A DNA stretch of 47,608 nt, from NCBI GenBank assembly GCA_945879015.1, contig CAMCUO010000018.1:1-47608 (forward strand), in the 5' to 3' direction. Of this stretch, positions 1 to 8,408 are shown piece by piece. Position numbers and translations under genes: made by a program. This DNA comes from Chitinophaga pinensis. Lineage in GTDB: Bacteria; Bacteroidota; Bacteroidia; 2-12-FULL-35-15. Each line of letters opens with the position of its first letter. Within the stretch, counting starts at the first letter, position 1. The notes beneath the pieces were generated by a model. It saw only the letters and a list, made by a program, of their open reading frames with translations, made no database searches and had not been told where the DNA came from.

Positions 1-108
1 AAAGCAAAAAATAGCAACATCTATCATTTTTGTTACGAATTCGGTTTCCGGGACTTAGATGACAATGGCAAATACATGCTTATTATGTGGCAGGATTATA
101 TGAAATAG
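1..108 (+). CDS. 3' end of an unidentified gene
   Basis: The window opens inside a reading frame that gives 35 residues and ends in TAG. The last residues read DDNGKYMLIMWQDYMK. The tail is rich in aromatic and charged residues and has no transmembrane stretch. I do not recognise the family from this fragment. In related genomes panC often lies before panD, but this tail does not look like the end of pantothenate synthetase to me. The frame is supported only by being open from the first base and by the gap that follows it. Confidence 0.5.
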   Translation, partial: KAKNSNIYHFCYEFGFRDLDDNGKYMLIMWQDYMK

Positions 109-236
109 ATTAACTGAAGATTTAGTATCTTCGTACAAGAACATTATAACAATCTAATACAAATATGTTTTAACTATGTTTCAACCAATAAATTATTTTA
201 TTTATAATGTGTTGAATACTAATATATTAAATAATG

Positions 237-301
237 TTTCTCGACTCCGCTCGAAATGACAGGTATTTAATTGTCTACTGCCTACTGCCAATTGTCGACT
301 G
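237..301. repeat. Two short intergenic repeats upstream of panD
   Basis: Bases 239-261 hold TCTCGACTCCGCTCGAAATG, a reverse-oriented copy of the GAGCGGAGTCGA repeat found at several other gaps here. Bases 269-301 hold a copy of the TGTCTACTG / CCTACTGCC / TTGTCGACTG repeat that also flanks the four-helix-bundle gene at 2412 and recurs near 9791 and 26830. The rest of 109-364 shows nothing else clear except the panD promoter. Confidence 0.7.
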
Positions 302-325
302 AAATCCCCTTCTGTCTAAAAATGA

Positions 326-356
326 TTCTGATTTATAATTAATTTACTTAGTTTTG
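326..356 (+). promoter_or_regulatory. Candidate panD promoter
   Basis: TAGTTTTG at 349-356 matches the Bacteroidota -7 element TAnnTTTG exactly. It lies 8 bases before the panD ATG, so the leader would be very short. The -33 element is weak: TTCTG near 326-330 is the nearest match, with about 18 bases between. Confidence 0.45.
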
Positions 357-364
357 TTCTCGTT

Positions 365-715
365 ATGCAAATAGAAGTTTTAAAATCAAAAATACATCGC
401 GTAAGCGTTACACAAGCCGACTTAGATTATATCGGTTCGGTAACGATTGACGAAAATTTAATGGAAGCAGCTAACCTTATCGAAAACGAAAAGGTAGACA
501 TCTTTAATTATAATAACGGAGAGCGTTTTTCAACTTATGTAATAAAAGGAGAAAGAGGTTCAGGAGTTATTTGTTTGAATGGTCCGGCTTCCTTAAAAGT
601 GAGTGTAGGACATCAAGTGATTATAGTTTCCTATGCATCCATGGATTTTGAACTTGCAAAAACACACAAGCCTACCGTTATTTTTCCTGACACGAAGACA
701 AATTCTTTAAGATAG
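365..715 (+). CDS. panD: Aspartate 1-decarboxylase
   Basis: This enzyme decarboxylates L-aspartate to beta-alanine for pantothenate and coenzyme A synthesis in the cytosol. The 116 residues are the usual length for the pyruvoyl-dependent family. The self-cleavage pair Gly24-Ser25 is in the right place (YIGSVTID), so the proenzyme should split into a 24-residue beta chain and an alpha chain with an N-terminal pyruvoyl group. Arg54, Thr57 and Tyr58 (ERFSTYVI) and the NGPA turn also match the family. The next gene starts 4 bases after the stop, so the two are probably cotranscribed. panC is not in the window. A -7 promoter box lies just upstream. Confidence 0.97.
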   Translation: MQIEVLKSKIHRVSVTQADLDYIGSVTIDENLMEAANLIENEKVDIFNYNNGERFSTYVIKGERGSGVICLNGPASLKVSVGHQVIIVSYASMDFELAKTHKPTVIFPDTKTNSLR

Positions 716-719
716 TATT

Positions 720-1736
720 TTGAAAAAACAAATGCTCAACATATTAAAAATCCTGTTCTTTTTAGGATTGGGAATATTATTGATATGGTTGGCACTTCGA
801 AAAACAACGGACGAAGAATTCGCAAACATTAAAATTTCTTTATTGAATGCCGATTATTTTTGGATTTCACTTTCAATAGTAATAACTGGTCTCAGCCATT
901 TTTTTAGAGCACTTCGCTGGAAATTACTTTTAGATCCTTTGGGATATAAACCTAAAACTTCCAATACATTTTTTGCAGTAATGGTGGGCTACTTAGGCAA
1001 CTTCGCTATTCATCGTATGGGTGAAGTAACACGTTGCGGACTATTGACAACGTATGAAAAAGTTCCTTTTACAACAGGTTTTGGTTCTGTTATTTCAGAA
1101 CGGGCATTGGATGTTGTTTGTTTGATAATCATCTTTTTTGCTGCCTTAGGAATGGAATTCGATCGCATTTCTGGAATTGCAAACGATTTGGTTTTTAATA
1201 CCATTTTCGGAAAGTTTCATGCTTTGATGCAAAAACAAACTTTTGTAATTGTTGCAGGTATTTCCCTTTTCGTAATTGCAATCACATTTTTTTATTTTCG
1301 AAAAAAAATTCAAGCACTTTTTTCGACAAAGGTAAAAGGGATTTTTACTGGAATATGGAGTGGTTTAATAAGTATAAAAAATGTAAAGAAGCCAGCCTTG
1401 TTTGTTTTGCATACTATTCTTATTTGGACAATGTATGTTTTGCAAGTATATGTATGCTTTTTTGCTTTCCCCGAAACAGCAAACCTGTCGATAATGGTAG
1501 CTATTGTGATTGTTGTGTTTGGTAGCTTGGGCGTAGTAGCTACTCCTGGAGGAACAGGCGCTTATCAACTTATCGTTATTCAAATTCTCACTTCAATTTA
1601 TTTGATTTCTTATACTTCCTCCTTTGCTTTTGCTTGGGCTGTTTGGACCTCTCAATTTGTATTTATTGTTTTTACAGGATTCCTTTCTTTAATTCTTTTA
1701 GCATTGCTAAATAAAGTAGCAAAGACTGAGGATTAA
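720..1736 (+). CDS. YbhN-like flippase-domain membrane protein (UPF0104)
   Basis: This is a 338-residue integral membrane protein of the lysylphosphatidylglycerol synthase transmembrane (LPG_synthase_TM / YbhN / UPF0104) family. About eight hydrophobic segments are visible. The family core, with GYLGNFAIHRMGEVTRC near residues 97-113 and SERALDVV near 125-132, is well conserved, as is the late GxxxTPGGTGAYQ stretch. It has no catalytic aminoacyl-transferase domain, so lysinylation of lipids is not supported; lipid or polyprenol transport is the more likely role. The start is TTG, 4 bases after panD; an in-frame ATG lies 12 bases further on. The location between panD and radA is common in Bacteroidota, but the function there is not established. 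Confidence 0.85.
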   Translation: MKKQMLNILKILFFLGLGILLIWLALRKTTDEEFANIKISLLNADYFWISLSIVITGLSHFFRALRWKLLLDPLGYKPKTSNTFFAVMVGYLGNFAIHRMGEVTRCGLLTTYEKVPFTTGFGSVISERALDVVCLIIIFFAALGMEFDRISGIANDLVFNTIFGKFHALMQKQTFVIVAGISLFVIAITFFYFRKKIQALFSTKVKGIFTGIWSGLISIKNVKKPALFVLHTILIWTMYVLQVYVCFFAFPETANLSIMVAIVIVVFGSLGVVATPGGTGAYQLIVIQILTSIYLISYTSSFAFAWAVWTSQFVFIVFTGFLSLILLALLNKVAKTED

Positions 1737-1793
1737 TTTCAATAGATTTGTTTCATAATTTATAATCCATCATTCATAATTTATCATTTCAAA

Positions 1794-2339
1794 ATGGTTC
1801 CTTACACACAAAAACTTTCTGCATTGGATGTGATTCGAGCAAAAATTTACACTTTAGATTCTCTTAATCCACATTTACATGTTTGGCAATTCAAAGGAAA
1901 TAAAATTGTTTTTACGAATGGTTGTTTTGACATCATTCATCGCGGTCATGTTGATTATCTTGCAAAAGCATGTGATTGCGGAGACAAACTAATTGTTGGA
2001 ATTAATAGTGATGCTTCAGTAAAACGACAAGGGAAATCATCTTCCCGACCATTACAAGACGAACAAACTCGTGCTATGATAATGGCATCTTTTCATTTTG
2101 TAAGTGCCGTAATTATTTTTGACGAAGACACGCCAATAGAATTGATAAAAGCAATTGCGCCTGACGTATTAGTGAAGGGGGCGGATTACGATGCAAACGA
2201 AACAAACAAAGAAAGTAAAAAGTACATCGTTGGTTCAGATATAGTAAAAGCAAATAAAGGAGAAGTGAAGACGATTCAGTTTTTGGAAGGATTTTCTACA
2301 ACGATTATAGAAGAGCGAATAAAGAATAATGCGAAGTAG
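1794..2339 (+). CDS. rfaE2: D-glycero-beta-D-manno-heptose 1-phosphate adenylyltransferase (RfaE2)
   Basis: This cytidylyltransferase-fold enzyme would transfer AMP to D-glycero-beta-D-manno-heptose 1-phosphate to give the ADP-heptose used in lipopolysaccharide core synthesis. The signature [18 protein letters not shown] (residues 42-59) contains the nucleotide-binding HxGH motif (HRGH). The later LVKGADY and the C-terminal [10 protein letters not shown] motif (ISSTxxI-like in relatives) also fit. The 181 residues correspond to the second domain of E. coli HldE alone, so the kinase domain must be a separate gene outside the window. The ATG is well placed relative to the conserved core, with a normal 40-residue lead-in. 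The stop is 8 bases before an inverted-repeat element. Confidence 0.92.
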   Translation: MVPYTQKLSALDVIRAKIYTLDSLNPHLHVWQFKGNKIVFTNGCFDIIHRGHVDYLAKACDCGDKLIVGINSDASVKRQGKSSSRPLQDEQTRAMIMASFHFVSAVIIFDEDTPIELIKAIAPDVLVKGADYDANETNKESKKYIVGSDIVKANKGEVKTIQFLEGFSTTIIEERIKNNAK

Positions 2340-2347
2340 ACAAGGGG

Positions 2348-2891
2348 CAGTCGACAATAGACAAGTAAAAAAACAAATGAAAAAGTAAACAAAAAGGGAA
2401 CAAAAAAAGATATGAGTGAAGGGAATAATTCTTCTTTTAAGTTTAAGGATTTAACAGTTTATAAGAAGGCATTTGGGTTGTCAATGGAAATATTTAAAGT
2501 AACTAAAAAATTTCCAAGTGAAGAAAAATACGGATTGACGAGTCAAATTAGAAGGTCTTCTCGTTCTGTTTGTTCATCAATAGGAGAAGGTTATAGAAAG
2601 AGGCGTTATGAAGCACATTTTGTAAGTAAAACAAGTGATGCAGATATGGAAAATAGCGAAACAAGTGTATGGATAGATTTCTCATTTGAATGTGAGTATA
2701 TTGATAAAGAAACACAGAATAATTTAAATGAAAAAGCAGCTGAAATAGGAAGAGTATTAAATCACATGATGGAAAATCCAGAAAAATACAACCGTAATTA
2801 GTTTCATTTTTTTATTTCTTTTCCCTTTTTTTGTCTATTGTTTATTTTTTTTAGATTGTCTATTATTTTTTTACTTGTCTATTGTCTACTG
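2348..2891. mobile_element. 544-bp inverted-repeat unit carrying a four-helix-bundle gene
   Basis: Two arms of 26 bases, 2348-2373 and 2866-2891, are inverted copies with one mismatch. Their shared core is GACAATAGACAAGTAAAAAA. They enclose the four-helix-bundle gene and leave almost nothing else. Extra, less exact inverted matches lie inside the arms (AAAAGGGAA on the left, TTCCCTTTT on the right). Partial copies of the same repeat, without a gene, occur at 269-301, 2899-2911, 9791-9910 and 26838-26905. There is no transposase. The unit fills the gap between rfaE2 and radA. Calling it mobile is an inference from this layout. Confidence 0.5.
2412..2801 (+). CDS. Four-helix-bundle protein (S23 / 23S rRNA intervening-sequence protein family)
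   Basis: This 129-residue protein has the family's pattern: F-K-DLTVYKKAF near the start, SQIRRSSRSVCSSIGEGY around residues 44-61, and long amphipathic helices after it. The family includes proteins encoded in intervening sequences of 23S rRNA genes and is related to the Avd accessory protein of diversity-generating retroelements. Some members bind nucleic acid, but the role of free-standing copies is not established. It is intact, starts with ATG, and is enclosed by a pair of inverted repeats. A second, frameshifted member lies at 32741-33131, also between inverted repeats. Confidence 0.88.
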   Translation: MSEGNNSSFKFKDLTVYKKAFGLSMEIFKVTKKFPSEEKYGLTSQIRRSSRSVCSSIGEGYRKRRYEAHFVSKTSDADMENSETSVWIDFSFECEYIDKETQNNLNEKAAEIGRVLNHMMENPEKYNRN

Positions 2892-2913
2892 ATTTTAATT
2901 GTCTACTGAGCGT

Positions 2914-4287
2914 ATGTCTAAAACAAAAACATCTTTTTTCTGTCAAAACTGTGGTACTCAATCAGCAAAATGGATTGGGAAATGTCCTTCTTGTAACGAA
3001 TGGAATACTTATGTGGAAGAAGTTGTTTCAAAGGGAGACGATGCAAAAACTCCTGGTATTGCAAGCACTTCCACTCAGCGTTCAGCTAAACCACAATTGG
3101 TTACGGAGATAAACTTAGAACAACATTACCGCATCGAACTGCATGATAAGGAATTGTCTCGTGTGCTTGGTGGAGGATTAGTTCCAGGTTCTTTAACTTT
3201 ATTTGGTGGTGAACCAGGAATCGGAAAATCAACTTTGATGTTGCAGGTTGCTATTAACATGAAGAACTTAAAAGTACTTTATGTTTCGGGTGAAGAAAGC
3301 GAACAACAGATCCGCATGCGTGCTGAACGAATTGGAATGCAAAATCCAAACTGTTACATCTTAACAGAAACATCTACACAAAATATTTTCAAACAGATAG
3401 AACAACTGGAACCGAATTTTGTCATCATCGATTCCATTCAAACATTACACTCTGCTCACATTGAATCATCACCAGGAAGTGTTTCTCAGATTCGTGAATG
3501 CACAGCCGAATTGCTTCGTTACGCAAAGGAAAGCGGAACACCTGTTTTTTTAATCGGACATATTACTAAAGATGGAAGTCTGGCAGGACCAAAAGTTTTA
3601 GAACACATGGTAGATACTGTTCTGCAATTTGAAGGAGATAGAAATCACGTTTATCGTTTATTGAGAACAGCAAAAAATCGTTTTGGTTCTACCAACGAAT
3701 TGGGAATTTACGAAATGCAAGGAAGTGGTTTACGAGAAGTAAGCAATCCCTCCGAAATATTAATTACAGCTAGAGAAGAATTAGTAAGTGGAGTAGCCAT
3801 TGCAGCAACTATGGAAGGAATGCGACCTATGTTAATTGAAACTCAAGCTTTGGTAAGTTCTGCTGCATACGGAACTCCACAACGTTCGTCTACAGGTTTT
3901 GATTTAAGAAGATTATCAATGTTGCTTGCCGTTTTAGAAAAACGTTGCGGATTTAGATTGGGAGTGAAAGATGTTTTCTTAAACATTGCTGGTGGAATAA
4001 AAGTAGAAGATCCAGGAATTGATTTAGCATTGGTATGTGCTGTGCTTTCTAGCAATGAAGACATGCCCATCTCTCCGAAAGTTTGTTTTGCAGGCGAAGT
4101 TGGATTGAGTGGAGAAATTCGTCCAGTGAATAGAATTGATCAAAGAATTTCAGAAGCTGAGAAATTGGGCTTCGAACATATTTTTATTTCCAAATACAAC
4201 AAAAAAGGTCTTGATCTGAAAAACTATCACATTAAGATTACTATGGTTGGGAAGATCGAAGAGGTGTTTAGTCTGCTTTTCGGATAG
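2914..4287 (+). CDS. radA: DNA repair protein RadA
   Basis: RadA is a RecA-like ATPase that promotes branch migration of recombination intermediates. The 457 residues fit the family. In order there is an N-terminal zinc finger of four cysteines (FCQNCG then KCPSCN), a Walker A motif GGEPGIGKST, the RadA-specific KNRFG motif (KNRFGSTNELGIYEM), and a C-terminal Lon-protease-like domain with GLSGEIRPV. I start it at the ATG at 2914, giving MSKTKTSFFCQNCG. An in-frame TTG at 2899 lies inside repeat DNA and is unlikely to be the true start. The leader of this gene consists almost entirely of the right arm of the inverted-repeat unit, so its promoter may be in or before that unit. Confidence 0.97.
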   Translation: MSKTKTSFFCQNCGTQSAKWIGKCPSCNEWNTYVEEVVSKGDDAKTPGIASTSTQRSAKPQLVTEINLEQHYRIELHDKELSRVLGGGLVPGSLTLFGGEPGIGKSTLMLQVAINMKNLKVLYVSGEESEQQIRMRAERIGMQNPNCYILTETSTQNIFKQIEQLEPNFVIIDSIQTLHSAHIESSPGSVSQIRECTAELLRYAKESGTPVFLIGHITKDGSLAGPKVLEHMVDTVLQFEGDRNHVYRLLRTAKNRFGSTNELGIYEMQGSGLREVSNPSEILITAREELVSGVAIAATMEGMRPMLIETQALVSSAAYGTPQRSSTGFDLRRLSMLLAVLEKRCGFRLGVKDVFLNIAGGIKVEDPGIDLALVCAVLSSNEDMPISPKVCFAGEVGLSGEIRPVNRIDQRISEAEKLGFEHIFISKYNKKGLDLKNYHIKITMVGKIEEVFSLLFG

Positions 4288-4379
4288 TTCAGCATTTTTA
4301 TGATGTGTGGATTATGTAATATATTTCCAATAATTGTGTAAGAGTATTAATATTAAGATGTTCATCTTTGTTTGCTAAA

Positions 4380-4409
4380 TTGAACTCTACTGCATTATAA
4401 CTACATTTA
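4380..4409 (+). promoter_or_regulatory. Candidate promoter of the polyketide operon
   Basis: TACATTTA at 4402-4409 matches the -7 element TAnnTTTG except for the last base. TTG at 4380-4382 lies 19 bases before it, the preferred spacing to a -33 element. The ATG of the UbiA gene follows 4 bases later. This is the only promoter-like site I see ahead of the operon. Confidence 0.35.
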
Positions 4410-4413
4410 CGCT

Positions 4414-5319
4414 ATGTCATCATTAAACATCACATCCTGGTTTGATAAAAGCACCCTGAAACATTTACGGTTTCCATTCTCCTATCATTTGATGCCAGTG
4501 TTTTTGTTCGCGTTGAGTCAGAGTACAAATTTTAACTGGATTAATACACTGACTGCATTTCTCATTTTACACCTGATTATTTATCCTTCCAGCAATGGTT
4601 ATAACAGTTATCAGGACAAGGACGAAACAAGTATAGGAGGATTAAAACATCCGCCAAAAGTTACTGAGAACTTATTTTACGCAACATTGCTTTTGGATCT
4701 AGTAGGTGTTTTATGTGCATTGCTAGTTTCGGTAAACTTCTCCGTTTTTGTTTTATTATATGTATGCATATCAAGAGCGTATAGTTACAGAAATTTGCGT
4801 TTAAAGAAATTTGCAGTAATAGGATTTTTAACCGTGTTTTTATTTCAGGGCGCTTTTACCTTTTTGATGGTATCATCAGCAGTAACGGATTTTTCATTTG
4901 AAAACTTTTTTACGCTCAATAACTTACTTTGTATGAGTGTTGCTAGTTTATTCATTGGAAGTGTTTACCCGCTTACGCAGATTTATCAGCACGATGCCGA
5001 TAAAAAGGACGGAGTCACAACGATTAGTTATAAATTAGGATACTTGGGAACATTTGCTTTTTCGTCACTTATGTTTGGGCTAGCAACAGGATTGTTGTTT
5101 TACTATTTTGATAAAAAAGAGCAGTTGACTGCCTTGTTTTTATTTTTAACATTAATGCTGCCCGTTGTCATTCGCTTATTCATTTGGTTTAACAAAGTGA
5201 GAAAAGATACAAATCATGCAAATTTTGAAAATACAATGAGCATGAATTTAATGGCATCTACTTGTATGAATTGTTATTTTTTAATATTAATATTGAATAC
5301 TAATTTTCGTTGGTTTTAG
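4414..5319 (+). CDS. UbiA-family prenyltransferase
   Basis: This is a membrane enzyme of the UbiA superfamily, which moves an isoprenoid chain from its diphosphate onto an aromatic acceptor. The 301 residues contain about eight hydrophobic segments. The first Asp-rich motif is N64-SYQDKDE (Asp68 and Asp70), and the second is DADKKDG (Asp194, Asp196, Asp199); together they bind the diphosphate through magnesium. YSYRNLRLKK near 123-132 matches the conserved loop usually written YSxPPxRLK, though with the prolines replaced. It begins a run of four or five same-strand genes with type III polyketide synthase, methyltransferase and FAD hydroxylase. The acceptor is therefore most likely the polyketide, not naphthoate or 4-hydroxybenzoate. 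The exact prenyl donor cannot be read from the sequence. Confidence 0.85.
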   Translation: MSSLNITSWFDKSTLKHLRFPFSYHLMPVFLFALSQSTNFNWINTLTAFLILHLIIYPSSNGYNSYQDKDETSIGGLKHPPKVTENLFYATLLLDLVGVLCALLVSVNFSVFVLLYVCISRAYSYRNLRLKKFAVIGFLTVFLFQGAFTFLMVSSAVTDFSFENFFTLNNLLCMSVASLFIGSVYPLTQIYQHDADKKDGVTTISYKLGYLGTFAFSSLMFGLATGLLFYYFDKKEQLTALFLFLTLMLPVVIRLFIWFNKVRKDTNHANFENTMSMNLMASTCMNCYFLILILNTNFRWF

Positions 5320-5338
5320 CCTTCAGCTTTAGTTTATG

Positions 5339-5402
5339 GTGAGCGGAGTCGAATCCATTCAGGCTGACAATTTCTCCGTCACACTGAGCGCAGTCGAAGT
5401 GT
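5339..5402. repeat. GAGCGGAGTCGA-type repeat pair before the polyketide synthase
   Basis: The gap between the UbiA and polyketide synthase genes holds GTGAGCGGAGTCGAATCC and, about 35 bases later, CACTGAGCGCAGTCGAAGTG, the latter with near-palindromic ends (CACT/AGTG). The same family occurs at 239, 13657, 23839, 31719 and 39693. It may form a stem in the transcript between the first two genes of the operon. Confidence 0.75.
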
Positions 5403-5429
5403 AAGCAGAGAAGGTCTAACAAATACAGA

Positions 5430-6512
5430 ATGGGAAAAATTATCAGCATAGGAACAGCAGTACCACAACATCGCACAGCACAACCTGCGATATTGGAGTT
5501 TATGCAAGCTGCGTATGGAAACGATGTTGCCTCTCGTAAGCTAAATGTGCTGTTCAATAATAGTGGAATTAGTTCACGTTATTCTGTCATTCCTGATTTC
5601 GACAAAAGCAAACAACAACATATTTTTTTCAATGGAACGCCTAGTACAGCGAACGTAAAAAACAGATTGGACGTTTTTAAAGAACACGCAATGCCTTTGG
5701 CGGTAAAAGCAATTGACGATGCGTTTGACAAAATTGATTCTCACATAAATACTTTTGGACTAACACATTTGATTTCTGTTACCTGCACAGGCTTATCGGC
5801 TCCGGGTTTGTCTGCAGAGTTAATCGAAAGATTAGAACTTCCGAATGATATTTTTCACACCTCCGTTAATTTCTTAGGATGCAATGCGGCATTTCACGCT
5901 TTGAAAATTGCTGACATGATCATAAAGTCGGATGCAAAAGCAAAAGTCTTAATTGTATGTGTTGAATTATGCACACTTCACTTTCAACCTAAAAACGATA
6001 ACGATAATTTATTGTCGAACACTATCTTTGGAGATGGTGCAGCAGCAGTCATTGTTACTTCTGATGATTCTGATAAAAAAGGAGTTTTTGTAAAGGGCTT
6101 TTATTCATTGCTCTTAAACAAAGGAAAAGATCTGATGGGTTGGAACATTACTCCAAGCAATTTCGAAATGGTCTTGGATGCTCAGATCCCTCAGGTGATT
6201 GGTGAAGAAATAAATGATGTTTTAGCTAAAGGCTGCCGTAAGCTTAATATAGAACCAGGTTCAATCAATAAATGGGCTATCCATCCGGGAGGCAAAAAAA
6301 TAGTAGATGTGATCAAAAGCAAATTGCAGTTGAGTGAAGAGGAAACAAAAGCATCATACAAAGTTTTAAATGAATTTGGCAACATGTCTTCTCCAACTAT
6401 TTTGTTTGTATTGAATGAACTTTTTAAAGAAACAAAAAGCGGGGAGACTATTTTTTCAATTGGCTTTGGTCCCGGTTTAAGTATAGAAACAGCGTTTTTC
6501 GCATATGAGTAA
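5430..6512 (+). CDS. Type III polyketide synthase (chalcone synthase-like)
   Basis: This enzyme condenses a starter acyl-CoA with malonyl-CoA units and cyclises the chain without an acyl carrier protein. The 360 residues fit the family. All three catalytic residues are visible: Cys151 in FLGCNAAFHA, His285 in WAIHPGGKKI, and Asn318 in EFGNMSSPTI. The CoA-binding and product-release stretch GFGPGLSIE closes the protein. Bacterial relatives with long-chain starters make alkylresorcinols or alkylpyrones; the starter here cannot be told. The ATG lies 110 bases after the UbiA gene, and the stop overlaps the start of the methyltransferase gene by 8 bases, which points to translational coupling. Confidence 0.95.
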   Translation: MGKIISIGTAVPQHRTAQPAILEFMQAAYGNDVASRKLNVLFNNSGISSRYSVIPDFDKSKQQHIFFNGTPSTANVKNRLDVFKEHAMPLAVKAIDDAFDKIDSHINTFGLTHLISVTCTGLSAPGLSAELIERLELPNDIFHTSVNFLGCNAAFHALKIADMIIKSDAKAKVLIVCVELCTLHFQPKNDNDNLLSNTIFGDGAAAVIVTSDDSDKKGVFVKGFYSLLLNKGKDLMGWNITPSNFEMVLDAQIPQVIGEEINDVLAKGCRKLNIEPGSINKWAIHPGGKKIVDVIKSKLQLSEEETKASYKVLNEFGNMSSPTILFVLNELFKETKSGETIFSIGFGPGLSIETAFFAYE

Positions 6513-7209
6513 ATTTGCTCAACGCTCCTACGAACACGAATTACTGGATGCTCCTAACATCCCCAAAGAATTACTTTTCAAAAATCTTCGCGAATTAGAT
6601 GTTGTCAATCGTTTGTTGGGTGGACACGCAATTACACTTTCTGGAATAAAAAAACTCGTTACAGATAAAAACAAAATTTACCGTATCGTTGATATTGGCT
6701 GTGGAGGTGGAGATGCGATGAAACAAATTGCAAAATGGTCGAAGGCAAACAAATTTAAAGTTGAATTGATTGGAGTGGACATGAATGCAGATGCGATTGC
6801 TTTTATGAAAGAGGAATGCAAAGATTTTTCTAATATTACTGGATCAGTAAGTGATTATCGCGATTATCTAAAATCCAATACCGATGTAGACATTGTGCAC
6901 TGCTCACTATTTTGCCACCACTTAAAAGACGATGAATTGATTGAGTTGTTTCAATTTATGAATCAATATGCAAAGGTTGGATTCATTATAAATGATTTGC
7001 ATCGACATTGGTTTGCTTATTATAGTATCAAGTTTTTAACTCGTTTGTTAAACGGTTCTACTCTTGTTAAAAATGATGCTCCGCTTTCTGTGCTGAGAGG
7101 ATTTAGAAGAGAAGAGTTAAATAATACATTAAAGAAAGCAGGAGTGAAAAACTTCAGCATAGAGTGGCAATGGGCGTTCCGATATTTAGTTCTTAATAAA
7201 AAATCTTAG
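6505..7209 (+). CDS. SAM-dependent methyltransferase of the polyketide operon
   Basis: This is a 234-residue class I methyltransferase. Motif I, VDIGCGGGDAM, spans residues 62-72 and binds S-adenosylmethionine. An acidic end of strand 2 follows (VDMNADA), and DIVHCSLFCHHL is the motif IV region. It overlaps the polyketide synthase gene by 8 bases, so it most likely acts on that enzyme's product. In Streptomyces griseus SrsB methylates the alkylresorcinol made by SrsA; an O- or C-methylation of a phenol would be the equivalent here. The C-terminal FRREELNNTLKKAG helix is typical of the fold. The stop lies 16 bases before the next ATG. Confidence 0.88.
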   Translation: MSKFAQRSYEHELLDAPNIPKELLFKNLRELDVVNRLLGGHAITLSGIKKLVTDKNKIYRIVDIGCGGGDAMKQIAKWSKANKFKVELIGVDMNADAIAFMKEECKDFSNITGSVSDYRDYLKSNTDVDIVHCSLFCHHLKDDELIELFQFMNQYAKVGFIINDLHRHWFAYYSIKFLTRLLNGSTLVKNDAPLSVLRGFRREELNNTLKKAGVKNFSIEWQWAFRYLVLNKKS

Positions 7210-7225
7210 TGTCTTAGTGGTAAAA

Positions 7226-8386
7226 ATGCAAATCACCAATTCAAATCAAGTTTCCATTATAGGAGGAGGATTAGCCGGCCTAACATTAGCCATTCAATTA
7301 GCGGATGCTGGCTATTCTTGTGTATTATTCGAAAAAAATAAATACCCTTTTCATAAAGTTTGTGGTGAATACATCTCTATGGAATCCTGGAATTTTTTAG
7401 AACGATTGGGATTGAATTTATCGGAATTGAATTTGCCTAAGATTACTCGCCTACAAATTTCATCCCCCTCCGGAAAATTATTAAAACATAAATTAGATCT
7501 CGGAGGCTTCGGAATCAGCCGATATTTATTGGATTCCAAATTGGCTGAAATTGCAAAGAAAAAAGGAGTTACTTTATTAGATGATTGCAAAGTGAATGAT
7601 GTGAAGTTTGAGAATGAAAAATTCACAATTGATTCATCAAAAGGAAATTTCACTTCTGAAATTTGTGTAGGAGCCTGGGGAAAAAAAAGTAATCTTGATA
7701 CAAAATTAAGACGTGTGCCTGCGACTGTAAAGCCCGCCATGAGTTTGTCAAAAGCAGACGGAGGAAGAAATTATGTCGGCATAAAATATCACGTAAACAT
7801 TGAGTTTCCAAACGATCTGATCGAACTTCATAATTTTAAAAACGGCTATTGCGGCATTTCCAAGATAGAAGACAACAGATATTGTCTTTGCTATTTAACC
7901 GATTCAGAAAATCTTAAAAAGTATAATGGAGATATTAAAAAAATGGAGCAGGAAGTACTTTTTAAAAATCCATTTCTGAAAGCCTATTTTACAAAAGCTA
8001 AATTTTTATTTGAAGAACCTTTAGCTATTTCACAGATTAAAATCGGTTTCAAAAGTGCTGTGGAAAATAATATTTTAATGGCAGGAGATACAGCTGGAAA
8101 TATTGCACCATTGAGCGGAAACGGAATGAGCATAGCAATGAGAAGTTCTTTTGAGTTGAATAAATTACTCGCCTGCTATTTTAAGGAGAAAATCACGCGA
8201 GTGCAATTAGAAAAGAAATACAATGATTTTTGGAAAAAACAATTCAAGAGCAGGGTAAATCTTTCCGAATCTCTGCAAAAGCTTTTAAAAAGCACTTCCA
8301 TGACAAATGTGGCGATCTCTATTTTAAAAGCAACGCCGTTTTTAAGAAATGCGGTAGTAAAATCCACCCACGGAAAACCATTCTGA
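7226..8386 (+). CDS. FAD-dependent monooxygenase/oxidoreductase (geranylgeranyl reductase-like family)
   Basis: The 386-residue protein has an N-terminal Rossmann motif IIGGGLAGLTLA (residues 11-22) with an FEKNKYPFHKVCGEYIS stretch that binds FAD in the geranylgeranyl reductase and aromatic hydroxylase group. The second FAD motif, MAGDTAGNIAPLSGNGM, lies near residue 285. In operons of this kind the flavoprotein hydroxylates the aromatic ring, as SrsC does in Streptomyces, which can lead to a quinone. Reduction of a prenyl chain is the alternative. I prefer the ATG at 7226; a GTG 9 bases earlier (7217) is possible. The lead-in CTTAGTGTCTTAGTGG looks like a piece of intergenic repeat. Confidence 0.88.
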   Translation: MQITNSNQVSIIGGGLAGLTLAIQLADAGYSCVLFEKNKYPFHKVCGEYISMESWNFLERLGLNLSELNLPKITRLQISSPSGKLLKHKLDLGGFGISRYLLDSKLAEIAKKKGVTLLDDCKVNDVKFENEKFTIDSSKGNFTSEICVGAWGKKSNLDTKLRRVPATVKPAMSLSKADGGRNYVGIKYHVNIEFPNDLIELHNFKNGYCGISKIEDNRYCLCYLTDSENLKKYNGDIKKMEQEVLFKNPFLKAYFTKAKFLFEEPLAISQIKIGFKSAVENNILMAGDTAGNIAPLSGNGMSIAMRSSFELNKLLACYFKEKITRVQLEKKYNDFWKKQFKSRVNLSESLQKLLKSTSMTNVAISILKATPFLRNAVVKSTHGKPF

Positions 8387-8408
8387 TTTATTTTACTATT
8401 TTTACTTC

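Noticed and set aside
2882..3112. Frame overlapping the start of radA in another register
   Set aside because: It is a shadow of radA and of the repeat before it; radA has zinc finger and Walker motifs in the other frame.
5300..5557. Minus-strand frame spanning the UbiA-PKS gap
   Set aside because: It reads through repeat DNA and antisense to the PKS start; no protein family fits.
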